NCBI RefSeq assembly: GCF_021216675.1
Contig: NZ_CP086120.1
Location: 744,001-808,000 of the forward strand
DNA length: 64,000 nt
Source of the DNA: Streptomyces gobiensis
Lineage (GTDB): Bacteria; Actinomycetota; Actinomycetes; Streptomycetales; Streptomycetaceae
Direction of reading: 5' to 3'
The notes beneath the pieces were generated by a model that worked only from the letters and a program-made list of their open reading frames with translations, did not search any database and was not told the DNA's origin. The position numbers were made by a program, and so were the translations under genes. How positions within the stretch are numbered: the first letter of the stretch is position 1; each line of letters opens with the position of its first letter. Below are positions 35,885 to 46,901 of this stretch, piece by piece.

Positions 35885-37126
35885 CTATACGACTGCCTTC
35901 TTCAGCGGTACGGACGCGTCCGCCGCCAGCGCGCGGTCGAGGGACGCCCCCTGCTCGATGAGCTTCCGGGCCTGCGCCAGGTCACGCGGCCTGCCGACCG
36001 CCAGCAGCGCGTTCAGCATCCCGTCCCGCAGCCAGCACACCGACCACGACGCACTCTCCGGGTCACCGCGCCACAGCAGCTCATCGCGGTCCGTATGGTG
36101 CCCGGCGTACTGGACGAAGCGCCCGAACTGCTCGGACCAGAAGTACGGCACCGGGTCATAGACCCCTCCCCCGCCGTCCACCGCATGGCCGGAGTCCCCG
36201 CCGACCAGGCCGGCGGCGACCGCGCGCGGGCCCTGGAGGGCGTTGTCCCAGTGGTGGACCAGCAGCCGCTCGCCATAGCGGGCGGAGGGGAAGGAGGCGC
36301 AGTCCCCGACCGCGTACACATCGGGCACCGAGGTGCGCAGCCGCTCATCAGCCAGGACCGAGCCGTCCGGGGCGAGCTCCACGCCGGAGCCCGCGAGCCA
36401 GGCGGTGGCGGGACGGGCGCCGATACCGACGACTACCGCCCCAGCGGGCAGCACCGTGCCGTCGGCGAGCTGGACCTCGCCCTGCCGGACCGCCGCGACG
36501 GCCACCCCGGTGCGCAGGGTGACGCCCCACTCCTCGTACCAGCGGCGCATATGGCCGGAGATCTCGGCGGGCAGCACCCCGGCGAGCGGCCGGTCGGCGG
36601 CCTCCACCACGGTCACCGCACAGCCCGCCTCACGGGCGGCGGTGGCGAACTCCGCGCCGATCCAGCCCGCCCCGACCACCACGATGGAGCGCTGCGCCTG
36701 CAACACCGGCCGCAGCCGCTCCGCGTCATCGAGGGTGCGCAGCAGATGCACACCCGGCACGCCCTCGCTGCCGGGCAGCGCTACCGGCGCGGCGCCGGTA
36801 GCGATCACCAGGCGGTCATACGGCACCGGACCGGCCTCGGTGTTCAGCACATGCTCGTCCGGGCGCAGTCCGGTGACATCCCGGCCCAGCACCAGTTCGA
36901 TGTCGAGCGCCTGGAAGTCGATGTCGAAGGCGGACCCTTCGGCCTTTCCGATCAGTACCGCCTTGGAGAGCGGCGGGCGGTCGTACGGCTGATGTGGCTC
37001 GGCGCCGATCAGGGTGACGGCGCCGGACCAGCCCTGTTCCCGTAGCTGTACGGCGGTTTGGACTCCGGCCATTCCGGCGCCGACGATGACGACGCGCTGT
37101 TCGCTGTGCTCGCTGCGTGGGGTCAC
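35885..37126 (-). CDS. NAD(P)/FAD-dependent oxidoreductase (ferredoxin reductase type)
   Basis: A 413-aa disulfide-reductase-like fold with FAD motif VIVGAGMAGVQTAVQL, NAD motif VVVGAGWIGAEFATAA and the second FAD contact DVYAVGDCAS. A C-terminal domain follows with WSEQFGRFVQYAGHH. No redox-active CxxC pair is seen, which fits ferredoxin or rubredoxin reductases. The GTG has no SD. TAAAGT lies 6 bases upstream, so the mRNA may be leaderless. Confidence 0.9.
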   Translation of the reverse strand: MTPRSEHSEQRVVIVGAGMAGVQTAVQLREQGWSGAVTLIGAEPHQPYDRPPLSKAVLIGKAEGSAFDIDFQALDIELVLGRDVTGLRPDEHVLNTEAGPVPYDRLVIATGAAPVALPGSEGVPGVHLLRTLDDAERLRPVLQAQRSIVVVGAGWIGAEFATAAREAGCAVTVVEAADRPLAGVLPAEISGHMRRWYEEWGVTLRTGVAVAAVRQGEVQLADGTVLPAGAVVVGIGARPATAWLAGSGVELAPDGSVLADERLRTSVPDVYAVGDCASFPSARYGERLLVHHWDNALQGPRAVAAGLVGGDSGHAVDGGGGVYDPVPYFWSEQFGRFVQYAGHHTDRDELLWRGDPESASWSVCWLRDGMLNALLAVGRPRDLAQARKLIEQGASLDRALAADASVPLKKAVV

Positions 37127-37138
37127 ACGATCACTTTA
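37127..37138 (-). promoter_or_regulatory. -10 element for leaderless oxidoreductase mRNA
   Basis: On the minus strand, TAAAGT (37138-37133) precedes the GTG start by 6 bases. Confidence 0.45.
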
Positions 37139-37193
37139 GAACTCCCCCTTCAGCGGGTGCAGGGCCGCACAGTAGGGTGGGCGTCACAAAACG

Positions 37194-37285
37194 CACTCGC
37201 GGGAGCCCGGACGTACCGGGCTGAGAGGGAGGCTGGCGGCCTCCGACCGTAGGAACCTGATCCGGGTCATGCCGGCGAAGGGAGG
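37194..37285 (+). promoter_or_regulatory. TPP riboswitch (THI box)
   Basis: The conserved TPP aptamer is clear: gggagcccg, then ccgggCTGAGAggga (pyrimidine-sensing loop), a variable hairpin (ggctggcggcc), and CCTGATCCGGGTcATGCCGGCGaAGGGAGG (pyrophosphate helix and P1 side). The 3' end overlaps the ribosome site of thiO, so control is likely at translation: TPP binding would hide the SD. Confidence 0.95.
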
Positions 37286-37297
37286 GGTACAGCGCCC

Positions 37298-38439
37298 ATG
37301 CATGTGGTGATTATCGGCGGTGGCGTCATAGGGCTGGTGACAGCCTGGCGGGCCGCACAGCGCGGACTGCGTACCACGGTCGTCGACCCGGCGCCGGGTG
37401 GCGGAGCCGCACAGGTCGCGGCCGGGATGCTGGCCGCCGTCAGCGAACTGCACTACGGGGAGGAGACGCTCCTCTCCCTCAACCTCGCCTCCGCACAGCG
37501 CTATCCGGCCTTCGCGGCGGAGCTCACGGAGGCCAGCGGCCAGGAGGTCGGCTACCGCGCCTGCGGCACGCTCGCCGTGGCCCTGGACGCCGATGACCGC
37601 GCGCATCTGCGGGAGCTGCACGCTCTCCAGCGGCGCTGCGGGCTGGACTCACAGTGGCTGAGCGGCCGTGAATGCCGCCGCTTGGAGCCCATGCTCGCCC
37701 CGGGCGTGCGCGGCGGACTGCGGGTGGACGGCGATCACCAGGCCGACCCGCGGCGGCTGGCGACGGCGCTGCTCACCGCATGCGAGCGGGCCGGGGTGGT
37801 GTTCCGCCACGGCTGGGCGCAGCGCCTTTCGGTCGTACGGGACCGGGCCACCGGGGTCGTCCTGGCGGACGGGAGTGAGCTGGCCGCCGACCAGGTAGTG
37901 CTCGCCGCCGGCAGCGACAGCGGGCGCCTCGACGGGGTCCCCGCGGAGGTGCTGCCCCCGGTCCGCCCGGTCAAGGGCCAGGTGCTGCGGCTGCGTATCC
38001 CACGGGCCTCCGCCCCCTTTCTCTCCCGGACCGTACGGGCCGTGGTACGCGGCGGGCATGTCTATCTGGTGCCGCGCGCCAGCGGCGAACTGGTCGTGGG
38101 TGCCACCAGTGAGGAGCTGGGCTGGGACACCACGGTGACAGCGGGCGGCGTCTACGAACTCCTCCGGGACGCGCATGAGCTGGTCCCCGGCATCACGGAG
38201 CTGCCCTTGGTGGAGACCCGCGCGGGGCTGCGCCCCGGCTCCCCCGACAACGCGCCGCTGCTCGGCCCCACCGCGCTGCCCGGCCTCCAGGTGGCCACCG
38301 GGCACTACCGCAACGGCATCCTGCTGGCCCCGGTCACGGGCGACGCGCTGGCCCAGTCGCTGACCACCGGCGAACTCCCCGAAGAGGCCCGCCCCTTCAC
38401 CGCCCGACGCTTCTCGGACGCGCTTCAGGAGCAGCCCGC

Positions 38440-38443
<4 letters not shown>
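37298..38443 (+). CDS. thiO: Glycine oxidase ThiO
   Basis: FAD enzyme that oxidises glycine to the imine used for the thiazole ring. The 381-aa DAO-fold protein has FAD motif VIIGGGVIGLVTAWRAAQRG and the C-terminal block GLRPGSPDNAPLLGPT...ATGHYRNGILLAPVTGDALA. It is the first gene of a thiOSG operon behind the TPP riboswitch and overlaps thiS by 4 bp. Confidence 0.95.
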
Positions 38444-39452
<1,009 letters not shown>

Positions 39453-39550
39453 GGGGTCTTCTCCCCAGCCCCGCCCCTTCCCGAAACTGGGGGCTCCGCC
39501 CCCAGACCCCCGGCGGGGCTGGGAAAACCCATCGCGGGGCTCCGCCCGCG
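39453..39550. repeat. Short GC-rich intergenic repeat after thiG
   Basis: Contains ccccttcccgaaactgggggctccgcccccagacccc, the same end module as at 62260, followed by a cggggctccgcccgcgc palindrome. It probably terminates the thiOSG transcript. Confidence 0.65.
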
Positions 39551-39626
39551 CACCGGTCCTGTTACCGTTTCGCTGCGATTTTGGCTGGTGGACGCACCGG
39601 GCGCCAGCAACGGCCGCTTCAACTCG

Positions 39627-39639
39627 TAGACTCTCGGCC
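39627..39639 (+). promoter_or_regulatory. -10 element for leaderless PASTA kinase mRNA
   Basis: TAGACT, 7 bases, then GTG, with no ribosome site. Confidence 0.5.
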
Positions 39640-41547
39640 GTGGATACGACCCTTCAGGACCCGTTGATCGGCCAGGTGCTAGACGACCGGTACCGCGTCG
39701 AAGCGCGGATCGCCGTCGGCGGCATGGCCACGGTGTACCGGGCCGTGGACACCCGGCTGGACCGTGTGCTCGCTCTGAAGGTGATGCACCCCTCCCTCGT
39801 TGACGACGCTCTCTTCGTTGAGCGCTTCATCCGGGAGGCGAAGTCCGCCGCGCGCCTCGCGCACTCCAATATCGTCGGCGTCTTCGACCAGGGCACCGAC
39901 GGCACCTATGTCTATCTGGCGATGGAGTACGTCGCCGGGTGCACGCTCCGCGATGTGCTCCGGGAGCGTGGCGCCCTCCAGCCCCGCGCCGCGCTCGACA
40001 TCCTGGAGCCGATACTCGCCGCGCTTGGCGCCGCGCACCGCGCCCAGCTGGTGCACCGCGATATGAAGCCGGAGAACGTGCTGGTCGGCGAGGACGGCCG
40101 GGTCAAGGTCGCCGACTTCGGGCTGGTACGTGCCGTGGACACCCAGACCTCGGCGTCCACTACGTCCATCATGGGCACGGTCTCCTATCTCGCCCCGGAG
40201 CAGATCGAGCACGGCATCGCGGGCACCGCCGCCGATATCTACGCCTGCGGCGTGATGCTCTACGAGATGCTGACCGGTGCCAAACCGCACTCGGGGACCA
40301 CCCCCGCCCAGGTGCTCTACCAGCATCTGAACCATGACGTCGCGCCGCCGTCCGGGGCCGTGCCCGGGCTGGCCACCGCGCTGGACGGGCTGGTGGCACG
40401 GGCCACGGCCCGTGACCCCGAGGAGCGTCCGGCCGACGCGGTCGTGATGCTTCAGGAGATGCGGGCCGTACGCGCCACACTCACCGAGGAGCAGCTGGAC
40501 GCGGTCCCCCCGCAGGCGCACGCCCCGGCAAACCCGGCAAACCCCGATGAGTCGGCCACCTCCGTGATCCCGCGTTCGGCGGCCGCCAGGGAGCCGGTGA
40601 ACCACACCAGTGTCCTCCCGCCGCCACCCGCCGGGCCGCCGGGCACCCCACCGCCCCGCTCCCGGTCCGGGCGGCCCCGGCGCTCGCTGGTGGCGCTGAT
40701 CGGGGCCGTACTACTGGTCCTGGGGCTGGGCGCGGGCGTCTGGTACATCAACTCCGGACAGTTCACCCGGACCCCGAGTGTGCTCCGGATGACGCAGCCC
40801 GAGGCGGAGAAGACCCTCGCCGACGCCGGGCTGCGGGCGAAGGTCACCAGGGCGCACAGCGCCACCATCCCGCGTGGCCGGGTCATCCGGACCGAGCCAG
40901 GCCCCGGCGCCCGTATCCGGGGCAATGGCACGGTCACCATCACCGTCTCCCGGGGCCCGGAGGTCGTAACGGTCCCGGACCTCAAGGGCGTACCGCTGGC
41001 CACGGCGAGGAAGCAGCTCAAGAAGGCCGGGCTGGAGCCCGCCACGGTCTCCCGGGAGTTCAACGACGAGGTCGAGCAGGGCTCGGTGATCCGTACGGAC
41101 CCCAGGGCGGGGATCGAGAAGCGCCCCGGCAGCGCGGTGGCGCTCACCGTCTCCAAGGGTGAAGAGCTGGAGTTCCCGGACGTCATCGGCCTGGACGAGG
41201 ACACGGCGCGCACCACGCTGCGTGACACCGGCTTCACGGTGCGGGTCGCCCCGGCCCCGGTCCACTCCGCACAGGAGCCGGGTCTGGTCGCCGAGCAGTC
41301 ACCGGGCGCGGGAGCGACCGGCGCCAAGGGCGACAGCGTCACGCTCACCCTCTCCAAGGGCCCTGAGATGGTCACCGTCCCGGATGTCGTCGGCCAGGAC
41401 GAGGAGACGGCCGTCAGGGCGCTGAAGGACGCGGGCCTGGCGGTGAAGGTCCGCAGGATCTTCTTCACCGGCGAGGTCTTCAACCAGTCCGTGGACGGTG
41501 GCGAGCAGGCAGAGAAGGGCTCAACGATCACCATCTGGGTCCGCTGA
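39640..41547 (+). CDS. PASTA-domain serine/threonine protein kinase (Stk1/PknB-like)
   Basis: A 635-aa membrane kinase that senses cell wall fragments or lipid II. The kinase domain covers about residues 16-275: VGGMATVYRAVD loop, Lys in LALKVMHP, HRDMKPENVLV catalytic loop, DFGLVRAVD, and an activation loop with Thr/Ser residues (TQTSASTTSIMGTVSYLAPEQ). A Pro-rich juxtamembrane region leads to one membrane segment (about residues 347-371). Four extracellular PASTA repeats follow to the C-terminus. Likely targets in this family are division and wall enzymes. The GTG at 39640 is predicted to be leaderless. Confidence 0.94.
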   Translation: MDTTLQDPLIGQVLDDRYRVEARIAVGGMATVYRAVDTRLDRVLALKVMHPSLVDDALFVERFIREAKSAARLAHSNIVGVFDQGTDGTYVYLAMEYVAGCTLRDVLRERGALQPRAALDILEPILAALGAAHRAQLVHRDMKPENVLVGEDGRVKVADFGLVRAVDTQTSASTTSIMGTVSYLAPEQIEHGIAGTAADIYACGVMLYEMLTGAKPHSGTTPAQVLYQHLNHDVAPPSGAVPGLATALDGLVARATARDPEERPADAVVMLQEMRAVRATLTEEQLDAVPPQAHAPANPANPDESATSVIPRSAAAREPVNHTSVLPPPPAGPPGTPPPRSRSGRPRRSLVALIGAVLLVLGLGAGVWYINSGQFTRTPSVLRMTQPEAEKTLADAGLRAKVTRAHSATIPRGRVIRTEPGPGARIRGNGTVTITVSRGPEVVTVPDLKGVPLATARKQLKKAGLEPATVSREFNDEVEQGSVIRTDPRAGIEKRPGSAVALTVSKGEELEFPDVIGLDEDTARTTLRDTGFTVRVAPAPVHSAQEPGLVAEQSPGAGATGAKGDSVTLTLSKGPEMVTVPDVVGQDEETAVRALKDAGLAVKVRRIFFTGEVFNQSVDGGEQAEKGSTITIWVR

Positions 41548-41867
41548 CAGACCCCTGACGGCCCTTCTGACGGTCTGTGCGAACGCGACTGCATGCTGTG
41601 TTCGCCCGAGCGACGATCTGTGATCCCCGGCATAGGACCTATGTCACTTACGACCGGGACTAGTGGACGTATTCGGCCCTCAGCGGCCCGGACGCATTTT
41701 GGTACCCCCAGGTTCCACGATGCTAGGTAGTACATCGCGGCTTTGCTCTGCGAATTTCCGGACGCTAACAATGCTTCCCGTCGCACGGCGCCGTAGAGCA
41801 GGAAACGGCGTGCAACGCCGCTCCGGCCTCTGCGACACCCAGTCGATGGAAAGAGACCCACACCGCC
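41548..41867 (+). other. Intergenic region before the transglycosylase gene
   Basis: 320 bp. A weak hairpin (cagacc/ggtctg, 41548-41577) follows the kinase stop, and a second short one lies at 41580-41604. I looked for a c-di-AMP (ydaO) riboswitch, which controls several Streptomyces wall hydrolases, and did not find its conserved blocks. The promoter of the transglycosylase is presumably here, but I cannot fix it. Confidence 0.4.
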
Positions 41868-42605
41868 ATGCCCGAATACAACATCCCGCGCCAGCTCAGT
41901 CGCATCACCAAGACCCAGAAGCTCTCCGCGCTTGGCATCACCGCCGTCGCCGGCGCCGCGACCCTCGCGATGAGCCTCACCCCGGTCAGCGCCGACACGA
42001 CCGTCGCGCAGCCCGCCCTCACACCGGCCGCCTTCACCACCCTCACCAGCGAGATACCGGCCCAGCGCGCCAGCATCAGCCAGCAGCACGGTGCCGCCGA
42101 GGAGGCCGCCCGCCAGGCCGCCGCCGCCGAGGCGAAGAAGAAGGCTGAGGCGAAGAAGAAGGCGGAAGCCAAGAAGAAGGCCGAGGCCGCCAAGAAGAAG
42201 GCCGAGGCCGAGCGTCAGGCGAAGGCCGAGCGCGCGAAGAAGGCGGCGGCCAGCCGTGCCGCCGAGCGCGCGAAGCCCGCCTACGCCAACAACCTGGACG
42301 GCTGGATCCGTGAGTCCCTCGACATCATGAAGGCCAAGGGCATCCCCGGCACCTACCACGGCATCCACCGCAACATCATCCGGGAGTCCAGCGGCAACCC
42401 GAACGCCATCAACAACTGGGACATCAACGCCCGCAACGGAGTGCCCTCCATCGGCCTGCTCCAGGTCATCAAGCCGACCTTCGACGCCTACCACGTCGAG
42501 GGCACCAAGCACAGCCAGTGGGACCCGGTCGCCAACATCGTCGCCGCCTGCAACTACGCGGCCGACCGCTACGGCTCGATCGACAACGTCTTCGGGGCCT
42601 ACTGA
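41868..42605 (+). CDS. Secreted SLT-type lytic transglycosylase
   Basis: A 245-aa protein. The N-terminal hydrophobic segment (LSALGITAVAGAATLAMSLTPVSA) is a signal peptide. An Ala/Lys/Glu coiled-coil linker built from tandem KKKAEA units (about residues 75-135) spaces the C-terminal SLT domain. That domain has the catalytic Glu near residue 175 (RESSGNPNAIN), IGLLQVIKPTFDAYH and NIVAACNYAADRYGS. It should cleave peptidoglycan glycan strands outside the cell. Confidence 0.93.
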   Translation: MPEYNIPRQLSRITKTQKLSALGITAVAGAATLAMSLTPVSADTTVAQPALTPAAFTTLTSEIPAQRASISQQHGAAEEAARQAAAAEAKKKAEAKKKAEAKKKAEAAKKKAEAERQAKAERAKKAAASRAAERAKPAYANNLDGWIRESLDIMKAKGIPGTYHGIHRNIIRESSGNPNAINNWDINARNGVPSIGLLQVIKPTFDAYHVEGTKHSQWDPVANIVAACNYAADRYGSIDNVFGAY

Positions 42606-42640
42606 GCAGTGCGCCGAGCAGGCCTGGCACCCTGGATACG

Positions 42641-43531
42641 GTGAGCACTCCCCAGCACTCCAGCACCCCGGCCCGCAGCCGTAACCCGATTGGCGGCCAT
42701 GTCCCCGTAGCCGGTGGACTGGCCGCCACGGGCATTTCCTACGCCCGTGAGATCGGCGCCGAGGCTCTACAGGTCTTTGTCGCCAATCCGCGCGGCTGGG
42801 CCACGCCCGTCGGCAGCTCCGCACAGGACGAGGCGTTCCGCGCGGCCTGTGCCGCCGAGTACCTTCCGGCCTACATCCACGCCCCGTATCTGATCAACTT
42901 CGGCTCACACACCGAGGTGACGGTCGACAGGTCCGTGATCTCCCTGCGGCACTCGCTGCGCCGGGGCCGGGAGATCGGCGCCCTGGGCGTGGTCGTCCAC
43001 ACCGGCTCCGCGACCGGCGGCCGCGAGCGCTCCGTAGCCCTCGCCCAGGTACGGGACCGGATGCTGCCGCTGCTGGATGAGCTGACGCACGACGACGATC
43101 CATGGCTGCTGCTGGAGCCGACCGCCGGGCAGGGTGCCTCGCTCTGTGCGCTGGCTGAGGATCTGGGCCCGTACTTCGACGCCCTGGACCGCCATCCGAA
43201 GCTCGGCGTCTGTCTCGACACCTGCCACGCCTTCGCCGCCGGGCACGATCTGGCGGCGCCGGGCGGGACCAAGGCACTGCTGGACGAGCTGGTGACGGTC
43301 ACCGGCGAGGGGCGGCTGAAGCTCATCCACGCCAATGACTCCAAGGATGTCGTCGGCGCCCACAAGGACCGTCACGAGAACATCGGCAGCGGCCATATCG
43401 GGGCCGAGCCCTTCCGTGAGCTCTTCCTCCACCCGGCTACCGAGGGGGTGCCCCTGGTGATCGAGACTCCGGGCGGCAAGGAGGGTCACACAGCGGACGT
43501 AGCCGGCCTGAAGTCGCTGCGCGACGTCTGA
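42641..43531 (+). CDS. nfo: Endonuclease IV (AP endonuclease)
   Basis: Zinc-dependent DNA repair enzyme acting at abasic sites. Metal-ligand blocks in order are YIHAPYLIN, VVVHTGSATGG, LLLEPTAGQG, VCLDTCHAFAAGHD, IHANDSKD, DRHENIGSGHIG and VIETPGGKEG. The GTG at 42641 gives 296 aa. The upstream frame overlaps the transglycosylase gene. Confidence 0.94.
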   Translation: MSTPQHSSTPARSRNPIGGHVPVAGGLAATGISYAREIGAEALQVFVANPRGWATPVGSSAQDEAFRAACAAEYLPAYIHAPYLINFGSHTEVTVDRSVISLRHSLRRGREIGALGVVVHTGSATGGRERSVALAQVRDRMLPLLDELTHDDDPWLLLEPTAGQGASLCALAEDLGPYFDALDRHPKLGVCLDTCHAFAAGHDLAAPGGTKALLDELVTVTGEGRLKLIHANDSKDVVGAHKDRHENIGSGHIGAEPFRELFLHPATEGVPLVIETPGGKEGHTADVAGLKSLRDV

Positions 43532-43559
43532 CCGCGCGAGGTCTCACTGCGCGGCGGCG

Positions 43560-44183
43560 CTACAGCTCCGGGCCGTCGCCCGGCTCCTCCTGGTAGGAGT
43601 AGCGCTGCTCCCGCCAGGGATCCCCGATGTTGTGGTAGCCGCGCTCCTCCCAGAACCCCCGCCGGTCGGCCGTCATGTACTCCACGCCCCGGACCCACTT
43701 CGGCCCCTTCCAGGCGTACAGATGCGGCACCACCAGCCGCAGCGGAAAGCCATGCTCGGCCGTCAGCAGCTCACCGGCCCGGTGCGTGGCGAAGAGTGTC
43801 TGCTCGGCGGTGAAGTCCGACAACCGCAGGTTCGAGCTGAAGCCGTACTCGGCCCACACCATTACATGGGTGACCTCAGGCGCGGGAGGCGCCAACTCCA
43901 GGATCGTACGGGCCCGTACACCGCCCCATTCCACGCCCAGCATGCTGAACTTCGTCACACAGTGCAGATCGCCGGTCACGGTGTCATACGGAAGCGCGGA
44001 GAATTCCTCGTGCGTCCAGCAGTGCTTATCGCCGTCGGCGGTCGCCCCGAAGACCCGGAACTCCCAGCGCTCCGGCTTGAACCTGGGCACCGGCCCATAG
44101 TGCGTAACCGGCCACCCCCGCTGGAGCCGCTGCCCTGGTGGGAGCAGTGACTGCTCCGCTTCGCGGCTGTCCGGCTGACCCAT
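43560..44183 (-). CDS. Molybdopterin-dependent oxidoreductase (sulfite oxidase fold)
   Basis: A 207-aa soluble oxidoreductase of the YedY/sulfite oxidase molybdopterin-domain family. The pterin-molybdenum Cys lies in DLHCVTKFSMLGVEWGGV. Other conserved parts are ELLTAEHGFPLRLVVPHLYAWKGPKWVRGVEYM and WEERGYHNIGDPW. There is no signal peptide and no haem domain, so the electron acceptor is unknown. The ATG at 44183 has GGAG upstream. Confidence 0.9.
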   Translation of the reverse strand: MGQPDSREAEQSLLPPGQRLQRGWPVTHYGPVPRFKPERWEFRVFGATADGDKHCWTHEEFSALPYDTVTGDLHCVTKFSMLGVEWGGVRARTILELAPPAPEVTHVMVWAEYGFSSNLRLSDFTAEQTLFATHRAGELLTAEHGFPLRLVVPHLYAWKGPKWVRGVEYMTADRRGFWEERGYHNIGDPWREQRYSYQEEPGDGPEL

Positions 44184-44347
44184 GTCTCCATGGTGGCAGA
44201 CCCAGGGGGGTGCTCCTGACCACACCCCCCGCGCTATTGAATATCCGGGCAAATTCGGTAAGCCTGCACTTACTGGACGCAGTTGCCGCGCAATGCGAAG
44301 ATGCGGCGCACTACCTGTCGATCTTCGCTTGGAAGGAGCCCGCTCCC

Positions 44348-44824
44348 ATGCAGGGCGACCCCGAGGTCATCGAATTCCTCAATGAGCAGCTGACCGCCGA
44401 GCTGACCGCGATCAACCAGTACTTCCTGCACGCGAAGATGCAGGAGAACTTCGGCTGGCCGAAGCTCGCGAAGTACACCCGGTCGGAGTCGTTCGATGAG
44501 ATGAAGCACGCCGAAGTACTGACCGACCGGATCCTCTTCCTGGAGGGCCTGCCCAACTATCAGCGGCTCTTCCACGTCCGGGTGGGTCAGACGGTCACCG
44601 AGATGTTCCAGGCCGACCGCCAGATCGAGGTCGAGGCCATCGACCGGCTCAGGCGCGGTATCGAGGTCATGCGGGCCAAGGGTGACATCACCTCGGCCAA
44701 TATCTTCGAGGACATCCTCGCTGACGAGGAGCACCATATCGACTACCTCGACACCCAGCTGGATCTGATCGAGAAGCTAGGGGAGCCGCTGTACATCGCG
44801 CAGCTCGTCGAGCAGCCAAGCTGA
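44348..44824 (+). CDS. bfr: Bacterioferritin
   Basis: A 158-aa four-helix iron-storage protein. Ferroxidase ligands are visible in NEQLTAELTAINQYFLHAKM (Glu), ESFDEMKHAEVLTDRILFLEG (Glu...His) and EDILADEEHHIDYLDTQL (Glu...His). The haem Met is probably in HVRVGQTVTEMFQAD or nearby. GGAAGGAG lies upstream. A weak iron-box-like sequence (44254-44272) lies in the promoter region. The gene ends exactly where the convergent bfd ends. Confidence 0.95.
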   Translation: MQGDPEVIEFLNEQLTAELTAINQYFLHAKMQENFGWPKLAKYTRSESFDEMKHAEVLTDRILFLEGLPNYQRLFHVRVGQTVTEMFQADRQIEVEAIDRLRRGIEVMRAKGDITSANIFEDILADEEHHIDYLDTQLDLIEKLGEPLYIAQLVEQPS

Positions 44825-45064
44825 TCAGGCCGCTTCTGCTACCTCGTCCCGGGTCTCCGCGAGAAGCGCGGGCACGCCCTTGTCCAGCAGCTCGCGCTTG
44901 GGGCAGCCGCCCCGGCCGAGCAGTCCCTGGATACGGCGGACACACGAACCGCAGTCCGTGCCCGCCTTGGAGGCAGAGGCTATCTGGCGCGGGGTACAGG
45001 CCCCGGCTTCCGCGTGCTCACGGACCTGCTGCTCCGTGATGCCGAAGCACGAGCAGACGTACAC
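44825..45064 (-). CDS. bfd: Bacterioferritin-associated [2Fe-2S] ferredoxin
   Basis: Bfd passes electrons to bacterioferritin to release stored iron. Four Cys ligands are visible: CSC near the N-terminus (YVCSCFGITEQQV) and CGSC (GTDCGSCVRRIQG). I favour GTG 45064 (79 aa) because GGAGG lies 8 bases upstream. A GTG at 45073 would add three residues but overlaps the SD. It is convergent with bfr, and an iron box lies about 30 bp upstream. Confidence 0.9.
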   Translation of the reverse strand: MYVCSCFGITEQQVREHAEAGACTPRQIASASKAGTDCGSCVRRIQGLLGRGGCPKRELLDKGVPALLAETRDEVAEAA

Positions 45065-45095
45065 GCGGTTCACCTCCGTCGATGGGCTTGATCAG

Positions 45096-45114
45096 TGAGG
45101 TTACCCTAACCTTA
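45096..45114 (-). promoter_or_regulatory. DmdR/IdeR-type iron box upstream of bfd
   Basis: On the minus strand TAAGGTTAGGGTAACCTCA matches the actinobacterial iron-box consensus TTAGGTTAGGCTAACCTAA at 16 of 19 positions. Iron-bound DmdR would be expected to repress bfd. Confidence 0.75.
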
Positions 45115-45135
45115 CCCTCCGCCTGAAGTCCACAA

Positions 45136-45182
45136 AAGCGCCGTGGGGCGCGGATCACTACGATCCGCGCCCCACGGCGCTT
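45136..45182. terminator. 21-bp perfect-stem hairpin between bfd and DAHP synthase
   Basis: aagcgccgtggggcgcggatc and its exact complement flank a 5-base loop (actac). It lies downstream of the DAHP synthase gene and should end its transcript before the bfd promoter. Confidence 0.8.
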
Positions 45183-45226
45183 GGCCCGTCGCGGGCTGGG
45201 TCCACCCCATAACCGGCTCACGGGAT

Positions 45227-45267
45227 CACCAGCCACGACGACTTCCCCCACGCCGCAGCTGGGTCAC
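45227..45267. repeat. 41-bp direct repeat, copy 1
   Basis: Starts caccagccacgacgacttc and ends cgcagctgggtcac. Matches 45300-45340 at 37 of 41 positions. Confidence 0.85.
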
Positions 45268-45299
45268 GGGGCCAACCCCGCAAGGCAACCCACCACCCA

Positions 45300-45340
45300 C
45301 ACCAGCCACGACGACTTCGGCCACCCCGCAGCTGGGTAAC
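45300..45340. repeat. 41-bp direct repeat, copy 2
   Basis: Second copy, ending two bases before the stop codon of DAHP synthase. The 73-bp spacing places both copies in that gene's 3' region. Confidence 0.85.
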
Positions 45341-45342
45341 CG

Positions 45343-46710
<1,368 letters not shown>

Positions 46711-46779
46711 TCATGTCGACCGATTTTCGGCGTGACCGGTGGATGAGACGACCGGCACACCGCGGCAACCGCGCTCATG

Positions 46780-46792
46780 TAGGGTGCCGGAC
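46780..46792 (+). promoter_or_regulatory. -10 element for leaderless trpL mRNA
   Basis: TAGGGT, 7 bases, then the trpL ATG. The ribosome would load at the very 5' end of the attenuator RNA. Confidence 0.55.
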
Positions 46793-46852
46793 ATGTTCGT
46801 GCATTCAGTGATCAGCAACTGGTGGTGGCCCGCTCATCCGGCGGCCCACTGA
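46793..46852 (+). CDS. trpL: trp leader peptide TrpL
   Basis: A 19-codon ORF with three consecutive Trp codons (residues 10-12: MFVHSVISNWWWPAHPAAH). Stalling at these codons when Trp-tRNA is scarce should prevent the terminator at 46879-46901 from forming. It has no SD and a -10 at the leaderless distance. Confidence 0.92.
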   Translation: MFVHSVISNWWWPAHPAAH

Positions 46853-46878
46853 CTGCGCGTACTCCAAGAACACACGCG

Positions 46879-46901
46879 AAGGCCGCCCGAGGGGCGGCCT
46901 T
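46879..46901 (+). terminator. trp attenuator terminator hairpin
   Basis: aaggccgccc and gggcggcctt pair perfectly around a 3-base loop, 26 bases after the trpL stop. There is no U run, as is common in Streptomyces. Confidence 0.8.

Noticed and set aside
41548..41867. c-di-AMP (ydaO) riboswitch before the transglycosylase gene
   Set aside because: Expected from other Streptomyces wall hydrolases, but the conserved aptamer blocks could not be found by eye.
40452..42824. 790-codon minus-strand open frame
   Set aside because: Antisense to the PASTA kinase, transglycosylase and endonuclease IV genes, all of which have strong motifs. It is a typical shadow of GC-rich third positions.
44254..44272. 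Iron box upstream of bfr
   Set aside because: Only about 12 of 19 positions match the consensus, too weak to list as a feature. It is mentioned only as a possibility.
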